Source: Ureibacillus acetophenoni
GTDB taxonomy: Bacteria > Bacillota > Bacilli > Bacillales_A > Planococcaceae
NCBI RefSeq assembly: GCF_900220965.1
Contig: NZ_OBQC01000001.1
Coordinates: 310,001-374,000 of the forward strand
Reading direction: 5' to 3'
Length of the DNA: 64,000 nt
Each line of letters opens with the position of its first letter. The first letter of the stretch is position 1. A program made the position numbers and the translations under genes. This document shows, one piece after another, positions 24,979 to 35,075 of the stretch. The notes under the pieces are model-generated. The model searched no databases, was not told the origin of the DNA, and worked only from the letters and a program-made list of their open reading frames with translations.

Positions 24979-25851
24979 ATGTTACAAAAAGAAAAAATCG
25001 CATTTATTGGTACGGGGGTAATGGGCAAGAGCATTGTAAAACATTTACTTGCTGCAAATTACGAGGTAACCGTATATACGAGAACTAAAGAAAAAGCACA
25101 ATCATTAATTGATCAAGGAGCAAATTGGGCAGAAACACCAGCCAAAGCGTCTAAACAAAAGGACATAATTTTTACAATGGTTGGTTTTCCACAAGATGTT
25201 GAAGAAGTTTACTTTAGCGAAAATGGCATACTGGAAAGTGCAAAACAGGGAGCAATTGTCGTTGATATGACTACTTCACAACCAACATTAGCTAAGAAAG
25301 TTTACGAGCTAGCAAAGGAAAAGGGAATTTCCTCGTTAGATGCCCCTGTATCTGGAGGTGATATTGGTGCCCAGAACGGAACACTTTCAATCATGGTTGG
25401 GGGAGATCAAGAAGCTTTCGATCGATTACTTCCTGTTTTTGAAAAGTTTGGTTCGAACATAGTTTACCAAGGAGAAGCTGGTAGCGGACAACATACTAAA
25501 ATGTGTAATCAGCTATTAATCGCAACAAATATGATTGGTGTTTGTGAATCGATTGCCTATGGATTGAAAGCTGGACTTGATTTGGACAAGGTGATGCAAT
25601 CTATATCAACGGGTGCAGCAGGTTCATGGTCGTTATCTAATTTAGGACCAAAAATGCTTAATGGAAACTATAATCCTGGATTTTATATAAAGCATTTTAT
25701 AAAAGATATGAAAATAGCCATTGATGAAGCTGAGGCAATGGGTCTCGAATTACCTGGAGTAAAACTATCAAAGGAAATTTACAACACTTTGTTAGAGCGA
25801 GGGTATGGAGACAATGGGACACAAGCACTCATTAAATATTATATAGACTAA
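24979..25851 (+). CDS. ykwC: NAD(P)-dependent beta-hydroxyacid dehydrogenase YkwC
   Basis: A 290-residue oxidoreductase of the 3-hydroxyisobutyrate dehydrogenase family. ATG 24979 has TTGGGGTG upstream; GTG 24970 is an alternative. Visible: Rossmann start KIAFIGTGVMGKSIVKHL, DMTTSQP, the substrate loop LDAPVSGGDIGAQNGTLSIMVGG, catalytic-Lys region GQHTKMCNQLL, and GPKMLNGNYNPGFYIKHFIKDM. Members reduce or oxidise short beta-hydroxyacids; the exact substrate is unknown. Followed by a transporter gene. Confidence 0.92.
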   Translation: MLQKEKIAFIGTGVMGKSIVKHLLAANYEVTVYTRTKEKAQSLIDQGANWAETPAKASKQKDIIFTMVGFPQDVEEVYFSENGILESAKQGAIVVDMTTSQPTLAKKVYELAKEKGISSLDAPVSGGDIGAQNGTLSIMVGGDQEAFDRLLPVFEKFGSNIVYQGEAGSGQHTKMCNQLLIATNMIGVCESIAYGLKAGLDLDKVMQSISTGAAGSWSLSNLGPKMLNGNYNPGFYIKHFIKDMKIAIDEAEAMGLELPGVKLSKEIYNTLLERGYGDNGTQALIKYYID

Positions 25852-25922
25852 AAACATACAACTAAAATTGCATAGGATACTCATAGAATGTAAGTAAGTC
25901 AGATTTGCGAGGAGCGAATACA

Positions 25923-27245
25923 ATGGGGAAATCTTTTAACAAAGCTGTACCAGGGGAACGTAGTCAGTTAGCTTTGTACATGTCTCTACCGATATTGTCT
26001 TGGGCGTTTTATGATTTTGCAAATACTATTTTCTCGTCAAACATTACAACGGTATTTTTTCCATTTTATACAAACGAAGTGCTCGGAACAAATGAAGTGA
26101 TGCAGCAAGTGGCAAGTACTTTTATTTCGTATGCTAATGCTATAGCAAGTTTCTTTATCGTGTTATTTTCTCCCCTTTTTGGAGTTTGGATTGACCAAAC
26201 AGGTTATAAGAAAAAGTTCATTGTATGGTTTACTTCTTGTTCGATTTTCTTCACATTCTTAATGGGAATTCTAGCAGAAATCGATAATACTATTTTAGTA
26301 GGTGGCATTCCACTCGGTTTCCTACTTGTAGTAATTAGTTTTGTTATTGCAAAGTTTTTCTATAACTCGAGTTTAGTATTTTATGATTCTATGATGGGTG
26401 ATCTTGGTACTAAAAAAGAGATGCCGCTTATTTCTGGCTTTGGAGTAGCACTAGGCTATTTAGGTACAATCGTTGGGTTATTAGTTTATTTGCTTGTTTC
26501 TGATGGTGGGTACCACCGTGCATTTATTCCGACTGCAGTATTGTTTTTACTATTCTCTTTACCACTGTTTTTTGTGAATAAAGATACTCCTATTCCTAAA
26601 AATGAGAGGAAACGAATTGGATTTTTAGAAGGGTATAAAGAAATCTTCAAGACATTTAAAGAAATGAAAACATATAAGTCCATTTTCGTTTTTATGATTG
26701 CGTATTTCTTTTTAAACGACGCAATTGCGACGACTATTGCAATGATGACTGTGTATGCAACGGCAATTGTTGGTTTTACATCCGGTGAATTTATCATTTT
26801 GTATTTAGTAAGTACGGTTGCATCTATTATCGGCGCCTTTATCTTTGGACACATTGCAAAAGCAATTGGTGCTAGAAAATCAGTTTCACTAGTTGCAATA
26901 ATAATGATTATCGCCCTATTTATAGGAGTTTTTGCAAATGCTAAGTGGATGTTCTGGTTTGCTGGTAGTATGTTTGGTATCTCTTTAGGGTCTATGTGGG
27001 TAACTTCAAGAACGTTAATTGTTGAAATGACACCAGATGATAAAAGAGGGCAATTCTTTGGTTTATTTGCTTTTTCCGGTAAAGTGTCTGCTATCGTTGG
27101 ACCGGCAATTTACGGGACAATTACGCTAATGCTTGCAGAGTATGGGGCCCTTGCAAGTCGTATTGCTTTTGGTTCCTTAATAATTATGACAATTATTGGT
27201 CTAATTATTCACTTACAAGTCAAAGCAACTGAAAATAGCTTATAG
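25923..27245 (+). CDS. MFS transporter, UMF1 (Atg22-like) family
   Basis: A 440-residue membrane protein with about twelve helices. ATG 25923 has GAGGAG eight bases before it. The N-terminal WAFYDFANTIFSSNITTVFFPFY and the FSPLFGVWIDQTGYKKK loop are diagnostic of the UMF1 family related to the vacuolar exporter Atg22. The bacterial substrate is unknown; amino acid export is a suggestion from the yeast protein. It lies about 70 bp after ykwC on the same strand, so the two may share a transcript. Confidence 0.87.
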   Translation: MGKSFNKAVPGERSQLALYMSLPILSWAFYDFANTIFSSNITTVFFPFYTNEVLGTNEVMQQVASTFISYANAIASFFIVLFSPLFGVWIDQTGYKKKFIVWFTSCSIFFTFLMGILAEIDNTILVGGIPLGFLLVVISFVIAKFFYNSSLVFYDSMMGDLGTKKEMPLISGFGVALGYLGTIVGLLVYLLVSDGGYHRAFIPTAVLFLLFSLPLFFVNKDTPIPKNERKRIGFLEGYKEIFKTFKEMKTYKSIFVFMIAYFFLNDAIATTIAMMTVYATAIVGFTSGEFIILYLVSTVASIIGAFIFGHIAKAIGARKSVSLVAIIMIIALFIGVFANAKWMFWFAGSMFGISLGSMWVTSRTLIVEMTPDDKRGQFFGLFAFSGKVSAIVGPAIYGTITLMLAEYGALASRIAFGSLIIMTIIGLIIHLQVKATENSL

Positions 27246-27311
27246 GATAAAAGTCTTGGCTATGTTACAATCAGTATAAATTGTTGTGATTTGGAAAGGG
27301 GTAACACCATT

Positions 27312-28214
27312 TTGGAACCAAAAGGAATTTTACTAGAGAGCGGAACAAATGAATTAGAAATTGTTGAATTCCATGTTGCAAATAATAATTTCGGCATTAA
27401 CGTCATAAAAGTTAAAGAAATTATTCAGCCAATACCTGTTACATTTATACCCCATGCACACCCTCATGTTGAAGGTGTCATACAGCTTCGTGGAGAAGTA
27501 TTACCAGTAGTTGATATGTTGAAGGTATTAGGAATTCAAAATGCTACTTTTAGTGCTGAGCAAAAATATATTGTAGCAGAGTTTAATAAACAAAAAGTTG
27601 TCTTTCATGTAGATAATGTTACCCAAATACATCGTATTTCTTGGGAAGACATTGAAAGACCATCAGACATGTATCAAGGTGGCTCTTCCCAAGTTATTGG
27701 TGTCATTAAACAAAATGATAAAATGATATTAATGTTAGACTTTGAAAAAATTATGGTAAATATAAATCCTAATTCTGGAATTAATGTTGATTCTGTTAAA
27801 AAATTAGGTAAGCGGGAAAGATCTGAAAAACGCATTATTATTGCGGAAGATTCACCGTTATTAAGAAAATTATTAAATGATACGTTCAATGAGGCAGGCT
27901 ATTCAAATCTAGAGTTCTTCGAAAATGGTAAGGATGCTTATAATTATTTAGAGTCTATTGCACAATCAGGCACTGATGTAAGTAAGGTTGTCCAATTAGT
28001 TGTTACTGATATTGAAATGCCCCAGATGGATGGACATCACTTAACGAAGAAAATAAAATCAAATACCAACTTACAAAAACTTCCTGTAATTATTTTCTCA
28101 AGTTTAATTACAGATGACTTAAGACATAAAGGTGAAGAAGTTGGTGCTGAAGGTCAAATAAGTAAGCCTGAAATTGCAGAGCTAATTCTAAAAGTAGATG
28201 AGTTTATATTATAA
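27312..28214 (+). CDS. cheV: Chemotaxis coupling/adaptation protein CheV
   Basis: A 300-residue protein joining a CheW-like domain (about residues 15-155: FHVANNNFGINVIKVKEIIQP, HVEGVIQLRGEVLPVVDM) to a receiver domain (about 170-300: RIIIAEDSPLLRKLL, phosphoacceptor Asp in VVTDIEMPQMDG, IIFSS, and the C-terminal Lys in ISKPE). In B. subtilis CheV couples receptors to CheA and helps adaptation. TTG 27312 has GGAAAGGGG ten bases upstream; TTG 27291 overlaps that site. The cell is therefore probably motile. Confidence 0.93.
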   Translation: MEPKGILLESGTNELEIVEFHVANNNFGINVIKVKEIIQPIPVTFIPHAHPHVEGVIQLRGEVLPVVDMLKVLGIQNATFSAEQKYIVAEFNKQKVVFHVDNVTQIHRISWEDIERPSDMYQGGSSQVIGVIKQNDKMILMLDFEKIMVNINPNSGINVDSVKKLGKRERSEKRIIIAEDSPLLRKLLNDTFNEAGYSNLEFFENGKDAYNYLESIAQSGTDVSKVVQLVVTDIEMPQMDGHHLTKKIKSNTNLQKLPVIIFSSLITDDLRHKGEEVGAEGQISKPEIAELILKVDEFIL

Positions 28215-28620
28215 TTCGTAAAAACATACAATTAGGTATCCGACAAAACTTTAAGCCTTACTCTATAAATGTAGAGGTAGTAGATTTACTAAAATAGTCA
28301 AATCTTTAAATACAAACGAATCCTAAAATAGTATCTGTGCAGTCTACATTCTATGGACCTGAACTATCCATCAATGTGAATTTAAGTATCATTGAGGTAA
28401 GTTTCACTTAATATGGAAAGTTAAAGTCGGATCCCTTTTTAGGGCTTCCGACTTTTTCTTATTTACTCGTTTAAATAGGGAGGCATTGCACTATTCTATA
28501 CAGTAAAGTGTAACATCAATTGTGGTATGCGTAGAGGGAGTTTCGATGTTCAAATTATTAAAGTGCCCTTCACCCTGATTGATTTGAACTTATTCTAGTA
28601 TGAAAAGAGATGTGGAGAGT
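28215..28620. other. Gene-free gap between cheV and ppx with a distal terminator
   Basis: No supported coding frame in about 400 bp. A strong terminator AAGTCGGA-CCC / GGG-TCCGACTT with T-run sits at 28424-28460, some 210 bp after the cheV stop. It may close a long cheV 3' UTR or a short RNA starting within the gap. The last 100 bp carry the ppx leader. Confidence 0.55.
28424..28460 (+). terminator. Distal terminator in the cheV-ppx gap
   Basis: AAGTCGGATCCC / GGGCTTCCGACTT, interrupted by a one-base bulge, loop TTTTTA, T-run after. Confidence 0.8.
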
Positions 28621-30168
28621 ATGAGAAGGCTTAAAACAGCAATCATCGATATTGGTTCTAATACAATTCGACTTGTACTTTATAAATATGAAAAAAATGA
28701 AGGGCTCCGTGAATTTGGAAATATAAAAGCTGTAGCGAGATTGCGAAATTACATAGAATCGGATGGCGAAATGTCCGAAGACGGAATCCAGTTATTAGCA
28801 AATACGTTAAATTCCTTTAGGATGATTATAGAGGATTATGAAGTAACAGATATTAAGGCAGTTGCTACAGCAGCCATTCGACAAGCTAAGAACAAAAACA
28901 AAATTATTGCAAGAATGAAAAAGGAAACGGGAATAACAATCGAACTTTTAACTGAAGAGGAAGAAGCTTATTTTGGCTTTTTAGCAGTCTCCCATTCAAT
29001 GGATACACCTTCAGCAGTTACAGTTGATATCGGTGGAGGTTCAACTGAAATTACATTATTTACAGATAAGAAGCTACAAAAGTCATATAGTTTTCCATTT
29101 GGAACTGTCTCGCTAAAACAAAATTTTGTAAAAGGCGAATTATTAGATGAAACGGAAAGAAAACTACTCCGCGAGTTTATAAAAAAACAATTTCAAAGTA
29201 TACCATGGATACAAAATGTGTATTTTCCAGTGATTGCCATAGGTGGAAGTGCCAGAAATGTTGCTCAAGTTCATCAACATCGTATTGATTATCCTATATC
29301 GGGTGTACATCATTATGAAATTATTAAAGAAGATTTGGAGCATTTAAATCAATATCTAGGGAAAATGACAATTGAGCAATTAAAACAATTAGATGGCCTC
29401 TCTTCAGACCGTGCAGATATTATCGGGTTAGCAATGGACGTTTTTATTGTCCTTATGGAAGTCGTAGGGTCTAGCAAGTTCCAAATAAGTAAAAAAGGAT
29501 TACGGGAAGGTGTAATCATACATCGAGTATTGCAAGACAATCAGGATGCCTTTGATAAGTATAATGTGTTCGAGGAAAACTCAAATAAACTTGCCTTTGA
29601 GTACGGAAGAACAGAAGAAGAATCTAATACGCTACTTACATTGGCGGATCAGTTATATAATGAGGTCTGTAATTTAAACTTATTTGAATTTAATATTAAC
29701 GATTATGTGCTAATTAGAAGAGCAGCGAAACTATATTCTATTGGGGAATATATCGAGCTTGATTCTGCAAGTCAACATACATTTTATATAATTGCCAACC
29801 AATCGTTGGAAGGTATGAATCATAAAGACCGTGTAAAATTAGCTTTACTTGCTTCCTATAAAAACCGTGATTATTTTAGACGTTTTGCAACACCATTTGA
29901 CACGTGGATTTCTAAAGAAGAAATGAAAAACCTTCGGGATTTTGGTGCATTATTAAAATTTGTTTATGCTTTAAATATATCGAAAAGAAACATAGTAAAG
30001 AGGATTAAATTAGAGAAAAATGAAAACTTAATACATGCAATTATTACTACGAAGAAAAATGCAATTGCTGAAAAATATCAAGCTGAAAGGCAAAAAAAAC
30101 ATTTAGAACGACTTTTTAAAGTACCCGTAACGATTCACTTTACATTGGAAGGGATGGCTGACGAGTGA
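28621..30168 (+). CDS. ppx: Exopolyphosphatase, Ppx/GppA family
   Basis: A 515-residue enzyme that removes phosphate from polyphosphate ends. The ASKHA fold is seen in AIIDIGSNTIRLVLY (phosphate-1 loop), ELLTEEEEAYFGFLAV, VDIGGGSTEITLF (phosphate-2 loop), FPFGTVSLKQNF and IAIGGSARNVA; the C-terminal half is an HD-like helical domain. ATG 28621 (close to GGAG) is chosen; ATG 28600 in frame has no ribosome site. The stop overlaps the ppk start by four bases, so breakdown and synthesis enzymes of polyphosphate are translationally coupled. Confidence 0.93.
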   Translation: MRRLKTAIIDIGSNTIRLVLYKYEKNEGLREFGNIKAVARLRNYIESDGEMSEDGIQLLANTLNSFRMIIEDYEVTDIKAVATAAIRQAKNKNKIIARMKKETGITIELLTEEEEAYFGFLAVSHSMDTPSAVTVDIGGGSTEITLFTDKKLQKSYSFPFGTVSLKQNFVKGELLDETERKLLREFIKKQFQSIPWIQNVYFPVIAIGGSARNVAQVHQHRIDYPISGVHHYEIIKEDLEHLNQYLGKMTIEQLKQLDGLSSDRADIIGLAMDVFIVLMEVVGSSKFQISKKGLREGVIIHRVLQDNQDAFDKYNVFEENSNKLAFEYGRTEEESNTLLTLADQLYNEVCNLNLFEFNINDYVLIRRAAKLYSIGEYIELDSASQHTFYIIANQSLEGMNHKDRVKLALLASYKNRDYFRRFATPFDTWISKEEMKNLRDFGALLKFVYALNISKRNIVKRIKLEKNENLIHAIITTKKNAIAEKYQAERQKKHLERLFKVPVTIHFTLEGMADE

Positions 30169-32348
30169 ATACCGACCTCGAAAAAAGTTCAATTAAGAAG
30201 AATGATGACTTTCATGAAAGCGACACCGATAAAGGTGAGCAAATCTCCATAAATATGTTAGAAGAAATTGCAAAACCACAATATTACAATAATCGTGAAC
30301 TAAGTTGGTTAGCTTTTAACGAACGTGTACTAGAAGAAGCTGAAGATAAGAATAACCCTTTGTTAGAAAGATTGAAATTTATAGCGATATTTAGTTCAAA
30401 CTTAGATGAGTTTTTCATGGTACGTGTCGCAGGTTTACAGGACCAAGTTCGAGCAGACTTTCATAAACCTGAAAACAAAGCAGGTCTAACCCCTACGGAA
30501 CAACTAAAGAAAATTGCTGAACGTACACAAACACTTGTTAGAAGGCAAATGGAGGAATTTCGTCATTTAATATTTGATTTATTACCTAAAGAAAACGTCT
30601 TTTTAAAGGAAATAAAATCATTAAACGATAAACAAAAAAGTTATATTGCAGAACTTTTTGAGGAAACAATTTTTCCCGTTTTAACACCAATGGCTGTAGA
30701 TGCATACAGACCATTCCCAACATTATTAGGTAAAACGTTAAACTTACTAGTTATGCTTGAAGATAACGGGGCAAATAAGGAATTTAATGAGCGCGTTGCA
30801 ATTGTACAAGTACCTTCAGTATTAGATCGATTTATCGAAATCCCTAGTGAAAATGATGAGAAAGTTTTTGTTCTTTTAGAAGATGTTATTACTAGCCATA
30901 TCGATCAATTGTTTTATGGCTATAAAGTGAAGTCTACACAAGCTTTTCGTTTAACTAGAAATGCAGACTTAACGATCCATGAAGAAGGTGCACAAGACTT
31001 ACTAGTTGAGATTGAAAAAGAACTTAAAAAGCGTAAATGGGGCGTCGGCAGTCGATTAGAAGTTAGAGACGGGGAAATGAACGATGAGGTTCTCGAATAT
31101 TTACTAGAAGAATTTGAGATAGAAGAAACGGATGTTTATCGAATAGATGGACCTCTTGATTTAACATTTTTGTTTAGTTTCGTAAAGAAAATATCTGTAG
31201 GTCGTGAGCATTTAGTTTACGAAAGCTTTATCCCACAACATCCGAGAGATTTAGATTCTGATGAGGATATATTCGAGAAAGCATTAACGCAAGATATATT
31301 TTTCCACCATCCTTACGAATCCTTTGAACCGATAATAGATTTTGTAGCAGATGCATCGATTGATCCGAGTGTGTTAGCTATTAAGCAAACTTTATATCGG
31401 GTAAGTGGGAACTCTCCAATTATTCAAGCATTAAAGCAAGCAGCTGAAAATGGAAAACAAGTAACGGTATTAGTAGAGCTAAAGGCACGCTTTGATGAGG
31501 AAAATAACGTCCACTGGGCTAAAGAACTTGAACAAGCAGGTTGTCTTGTTATTTATGGAATGAATAATTTAAAGACACATTCAAAAATTACACTTGTAGT
31601 TCGCAGACGTCAAGGAAAAATAGAACGGTTTGTACACCTGGGAACAGGAAATTATAATGATGCTACTGCAAAAGCCTATACAGATATGGGGATAATTACA
31701 TCTGATAAGGAATTTGGTATTGATGCAACAAACTTCTTTAATTATTTAAGTGGATATACAGAAAAGCCTAAATTTAACCATATTGTTGTATCGCCCTTCG
31801 ATATTCGAGATGAATTTATTCGATTAATCGATGAAGAAATTGAGTGTCATAAAAAATATAAAAATGGCTATATCCGTGCAAAAATGAATTCCTTAACCGA
31901 TAAAGATATTATAATGAAATTTTATGAGGCTTCGATTAATGGAGTGAAAATTGAATTACTAGTACGAGGTATTTGTTGTCTACGTCCTGGTATTCCAGGT
32001 ATAAGTGAAAATATAACAGTATCAAGTATAGTTGGAAGATTTTTAGAACATACGAGAGTTTACTGGTTCCATCATAATGGAGAAAATAAAGTGTATTTAT
32101 CTTCTGCTGATCTTATGACACGAAATATGGTAAAACGAGTAGAAATCTTGTTTCCTATCTATGCAAAAGAAACAAAAGAACGTGTCATGAGCATCTTACT
32201 TACTCAATTAGCTGACAATGTCAAAGCGAGAGTACAAAATCACACAGGAAAGTATCACTATAAAGATGGAAGAAATAGTGCAAATTCTATTAATAGTCAA
32301 GAGTTATTTATTGAAGAAGCAATGAGTAGAGTTATAGTCGAAGATTAA
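30165..32348 (+). CDS. ppk: Polyphosphate kinase 1
   Basis: A 727-residue enzyme that makes polyphosphate from ATP reversibly. GTG 30165 overlaps the ppx stop. Visible: N-terminal NRELSWLAFNERVLEEA, SSNLDEFFMVRVAGL, ADASIDPSVLAIKQTLYRVSGNSPI, and the catalytic His region NNLKTHSKITLVVRR (autophosphorylated His), then FVHLGTGNYNDATAKAYTDMG. An extra N-terminal stretch of about 40 acidic residues precedes the usual family start. Polyphosphate aids stress survival, motility and sporulation in Bacillales. Confidence 0.96.
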   Translation: MNTDLEKSSIKKNDDFHESDTDKGEQISINMLEEIAKPQYYNNRELSWLAFNERVLEEAEDKNNPLLERLKFIAIFSSNLDEFFMVRVAGLQDQVRADFHKPENKAGLTPTEQLKKIAERTQTLVRRQMEEFRHLIFDLLPKENVFLKEIKSLNDKQKSYIAELFEETIFPVLTPMAVDAYRPFPTLLGKTLNLLVMLEDNGANKEFNERVAIVQVPSVLDRFIEIPSENDEKVFVLLEDVITSHIDQLFYGYKVKSTQAFRLTRNADLTIHEEGAQDLLVEIEKELKKRKWGVGSRLEVRDGEMNDEVLEYLLEEFEIEETDVYRIDGPLDLTFLFSFVKKISVGREHLVYESFIPQHPRDLDSDEDIFEKALTQDIFFHHPYESFEPIIDFVADASIDPSVLAIKQTLYRVSGNSPIIQALKQAAENGKQVTVLVELKARFDEENNVHWAKELEQAGCLVIYGMNNLKTHSKITLVVRRRQGKIERFVHLGTGNYNDATAKAYTDMGIITSDKEFGIDATNFFNYLSGYTEKPKFNHIVVSPFDIRDEFIRLIDEEIECHKKYKNGYIRAKMNSLTDKDIIMKFYEASINGVKIELLVRGICCLRPGIPGISENITVSSIVGRFLEHTRVYWFHHNGENKVYLSSADLMTRNMVKRVEILFPIYAKETKERVMSILLTQLADNVKARVQNHTGKYHYKDGRNSANSINSQELFIEEAMSRVIVED

Positions 32349-32443
32349 GATTAGTGTATAATGGTTTTATAGTAATTTTTTATAAAATCTGGGACTATTA
32401 GACATACAACAGCTTGCCATTCGCCTTTACTGGAGGAAAAATT

Positions 32444-34486
32444 ATGTCACATATACAACAAGAACATGTTGAGCAAATTTTTAACCAATTCATTAATCTA
32501 AATCCATTCGATGCTATAGTCATTGTAACTGAAACGAATAATAAGCTATATGTTAAAACGACGAATGCAAAGGCTTTAACGTTGTTAGATAAGAAATCAT
32601 TTACAAAAGGAATAACTGCTAAAGATTTCTTCAATAGCACAAATTGGGGAGAAATTGAAAGGTTATTTTCCAGTTCACAAAATGAAGTAAAGTTCTTTAC
32701 CTTAACTGAAAATGCACAACTATGTGCACTTAGTGTCCAAAAGATAGAAATGGGTGAAGAACTTTACTATTCAATTATTATTAGACAGGTAAATGAATAC
32801 AACAACGTAGAGTATGTAACTACTGAAAATGATATTGCAAAACATTTATTATTTGTTGAAAATTATATTGACCCAATCATTTCTATAGATTTAGATGGGA
32901 ACATTTTATATACAAATAACGCTGCGTCAAAAAAACTATCATTAGAAAATTCATCACTGATCGGTACAAGTTTAGTTGATTTAATCGATGATGATTATAA
33001 AAAACAATTTAAAATCGTCTTTGACAATACATTAAAAGGTTTTCCAATGGCTATGCCTAAATTAGTTATTAATCATAGACAATTTAGCCAAGAACCATAC
33101 AATATTAAAACCTTCCCTACATACTGGAATAACGAAGTAATTGGAATCCATATCATCTTAAAAGATATAAATGATTTCTTCTTAGCTGATGGCACACCGT
33201 TCCAATTACTTAGTTATCAAGATGAGCTAACAGGTTTATTTAACCGAAAAGCTTTAAACGAACATTGGAATGAAGAAATTAGCAAATTTACAGATGGACT
33301 AAATGTTGCCCTAATCGTTGCAGATTTAGATCGCTTTAAAAAATACAATGAATCATTAGGCAAAAGTTCTGCAGATTTATTAATAAAAATGGTTAGTAAT
33401 CGATTAATGAAATTACGCAATGAGTTTTGTGAAATTTATCGATATAATGGAGACGAATTTGTTTTTATTCTCAAGTTTTTCTCAAGAGAAGAAATAGAAT
33501 TGTTTGCAAATAAAGTTTTATTATCTTTTAAAGAACCATTTATTCTAGATGAACAAGAGTATTTCATTACGACTTCGATTGGTATTTCTATCAGTACATA
33601 CGGTCATAATAATGATTTAGAAACTGTCTTACACCAAGCAGAGCAGGCTGTGTATTATGCAAAGAAAAATGGAAGGTATCATTATCGATTTTACCGAAGT
33701 GAAATGAGTCAAGCATTTCCAAATGAAGTTTTAATGGAGTCCCATTTAAAACGAGCAATTGAGTTTGATGAATTGTCGATTCATTTACAGCCACAAATCG
33801 ATTTACGTACGAAGGAAATTGATAGTTTTGAAGCACTTATTCGTTGGAACAACCGTAAATTCGGTTATGTTCCGCCTTCGCAATTTATTCCACTTGCTGA
33901 AAGTTCAGGGCTAATTATTCAAATTGGTGACTGGGTATTAGAGCAAGTGTGTAAAAATCTACAGGAGTGGAATTCAAAAGGATATCGACCTGTAAGAATC
34001 GCAGTGAATATTTCACCTAAGCAGTTTAAAGAGGAAAAATTCGCTTTAAAGATTGAACAATTATTATCTAAATATGATATTGAACCGAGATATTTAGAGT
34101 TAGAAATAACTGAAAGCTCTATGGTCAATGTAAATGAAACCCATTCGATTTTAACTAAGTTAAAACAATTAGGTGTATTCGTATCGGTGGATGATTTTGG
34201 TACGGGCTATTCAAGTTTAAGTTACTTAAAAAAATACCCAATTGATATAATAAAAATCGATCAGTCATTTATTAAAGATATTTCTAAAGATGAGAAAAAT
34301 GAAGCGATTATTAAAGCAATTATAACATTATCTCAAAATTTAGGGATGGATGTTGTAGCAGAAGGTGTAGAAGAAAAATTACAGGAACAATTTTTAAAAC
34401 AACATAATTGTCAAAAAGGTCAAGGCTACTTATACAATAAGCCGCTTCCAGTTGACCAAATAATACAGGAATATTTATTAAAGTAA
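32444..34486 (+). CDS. PAS-GGDEF-EAL cyclic-di-GMP protein
   Basis: A 680-residue soluble protein. ATG 32444 has GGAGGAAAAATT before it; TTG 32414 would add ten residues. Order: a PAS-like N-terminal region, a second PAS (about residues 140-250, VENYIDPIISIDLDGNILYTN), a GGDEF domain with YNGDEF (NGDEF at residues 335-339, first Gly replaced by Asn), and an EAL domain with FEALIRW (463-465), NISPKQF, ELEITESSM, DDFGTGYSSLSYL and EGVEE. The EAL residues needed for phosphodiesterase activity look complete, so net c-di-GMP breakdown is likely; the GGDEF may be regulatory. Not coupled to ppk. Confidence 0.92.
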   Translation: MSHIQQEHVEQIFNQFINLNPFDAIVIVTETNNKLYVKTTNAKALTLLDKKSFTKGITAKDFFNSTNWGEIERLFSSSQNEVKFFTLTENAQLCALSVQKIEMGEELYYSIIIRQVNEYNNVEYVTTENDIAKHLLFVENYIDPIISIDLDGNILYTNNAASKKLSLENSSLIGTSLVDLIDDDYKKQFKIVFDNTLKGFPMAMPKLVINHRQFSQEPYNIKTFPTYWNNEVIGIHIILKDINDFFLADGTPFQLLSYQDELTGLFNRKALNEHWNEEISKFTDGLNVALIVADLDRFKKYNESLGKSSADLLIKMVSNRLMKLRNEFCEIYRYNGDEFVFILKFFSREEIELFANKVLLSFKEPFILDEQEYFITTSIGISISTYGHNNDLETVLHQAEQAVYYAKKNGRYHYRFYRSEMSQAFPNEVLMESHLKRAIEFDELSIHLQPQIDLRTKEIDSFEALIRWNNRKFGYVPPSQFIPLAESSGLIIQIGDWVLEQVCKNLQEWNSKGYRPVRIAVNISPKQFKEEKFALKIEQLLSKYDIEPRYLELEITESSMVNVNETHSILTKLKQLGVFVSVDDFGTGYSSLSYLKKYPIDIIKIDQSFIKDISKDEKNEAIIKAIITLSQNLGMDVVAEGVEEKLQEQFLKQHNCQKGQGYLYNKPLPVDQIIQEYLLK

Positions 34487-34617
34487 TCCTAGTTTTATGA
34501 TGAGTTTGCAAAAATGACGATAAGAACTCCCCGTTTTCATTATACTTTGATGTAGAATAAAACTACTCCCCAGTTGAATACTAAAAGTACTTCAATGTAA
34601 AGGAGAGTGATAAAAAA

Positions 34618-34857
34618 ATGGGCGGATGGATTATCCCCTTGATTATAACCTGTGTTATAATCATTGGAGTTTCGTATTATATGACGGTAGGTGTAATGAA
34701 AAGAACTACCCAAAGAGCAACAGCCTCAGATACACCTATTGCTAAAAACGTCCGTGAAAATCCAATTATGATGAACCCAATTATCATTATGTATATTATA
34801 TTTGGACTGTTTACGGGCATTATGATTTTTTATTATTGGTCGCAGTATGGGTATTAA
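34618..34857 (+). CDS. Small membrane protein, hypothetical
   Basis: A 79-residue protein with two hydrophobic helices (about residues 4-25 and 53-72) around a polar loop (KRTTQRATASDTPIAKNVRENP). AAAGGAGAGTG precedes the ATG. I do not recognise a family. Monocistronic, closed by a terminator at 34891. Confidence 0.7.
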   Translation: MGGWIIPLIITCVIIIGVSYYMTVGVMKRTTQRATASDTPIAKNVRENPIMMNPIIIMYIIFGLFTGIMIFYYWSQYGY

Positions 34858-34890
34858 TATTATCACAATATAATAAATGTAAAACAGAAC

Positions 34891-34932
34891 AGCAATGGAA
34901 TTCGTTTTTAAATGAATTCTGTTGCTTTTTTT
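34891..34932 (+). terminator. Terminator after the small membrane protein gene
   Basis: Interrupted stem AGCAA-GAATTC / GAATTC-TTGCT with a T-run. Confidence 0.8.
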
Positions 34933-34952
34933 ATATAATTAAAGAGAAAAAA

Positions 34953-34966
34953 TGAAAACGTTTCCA
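34953..34966. promoter_or_regulatory. Candidate cre (CcpA) site before darB
   Basis: TGAAAACGTTTCCA fits the cre consensus (TGAAANCGNTTNCA) at nearly all positions. Just downstream is a 12-bp palindrome TAACCGCGGTTA (34978-34989). Both lie about 90-120 bp before darB. Confidence 0.5.
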
Positions 34967-35075
34967 ATGTATACAATTAACCGCGGTTATTGTCATGGTC
35001 ATAATTTGGTCATCTATGATATGATAATAATAGTAGTAGCTGTTCTGAAATGAACGCAAAAAGGGGTAATGGGAA

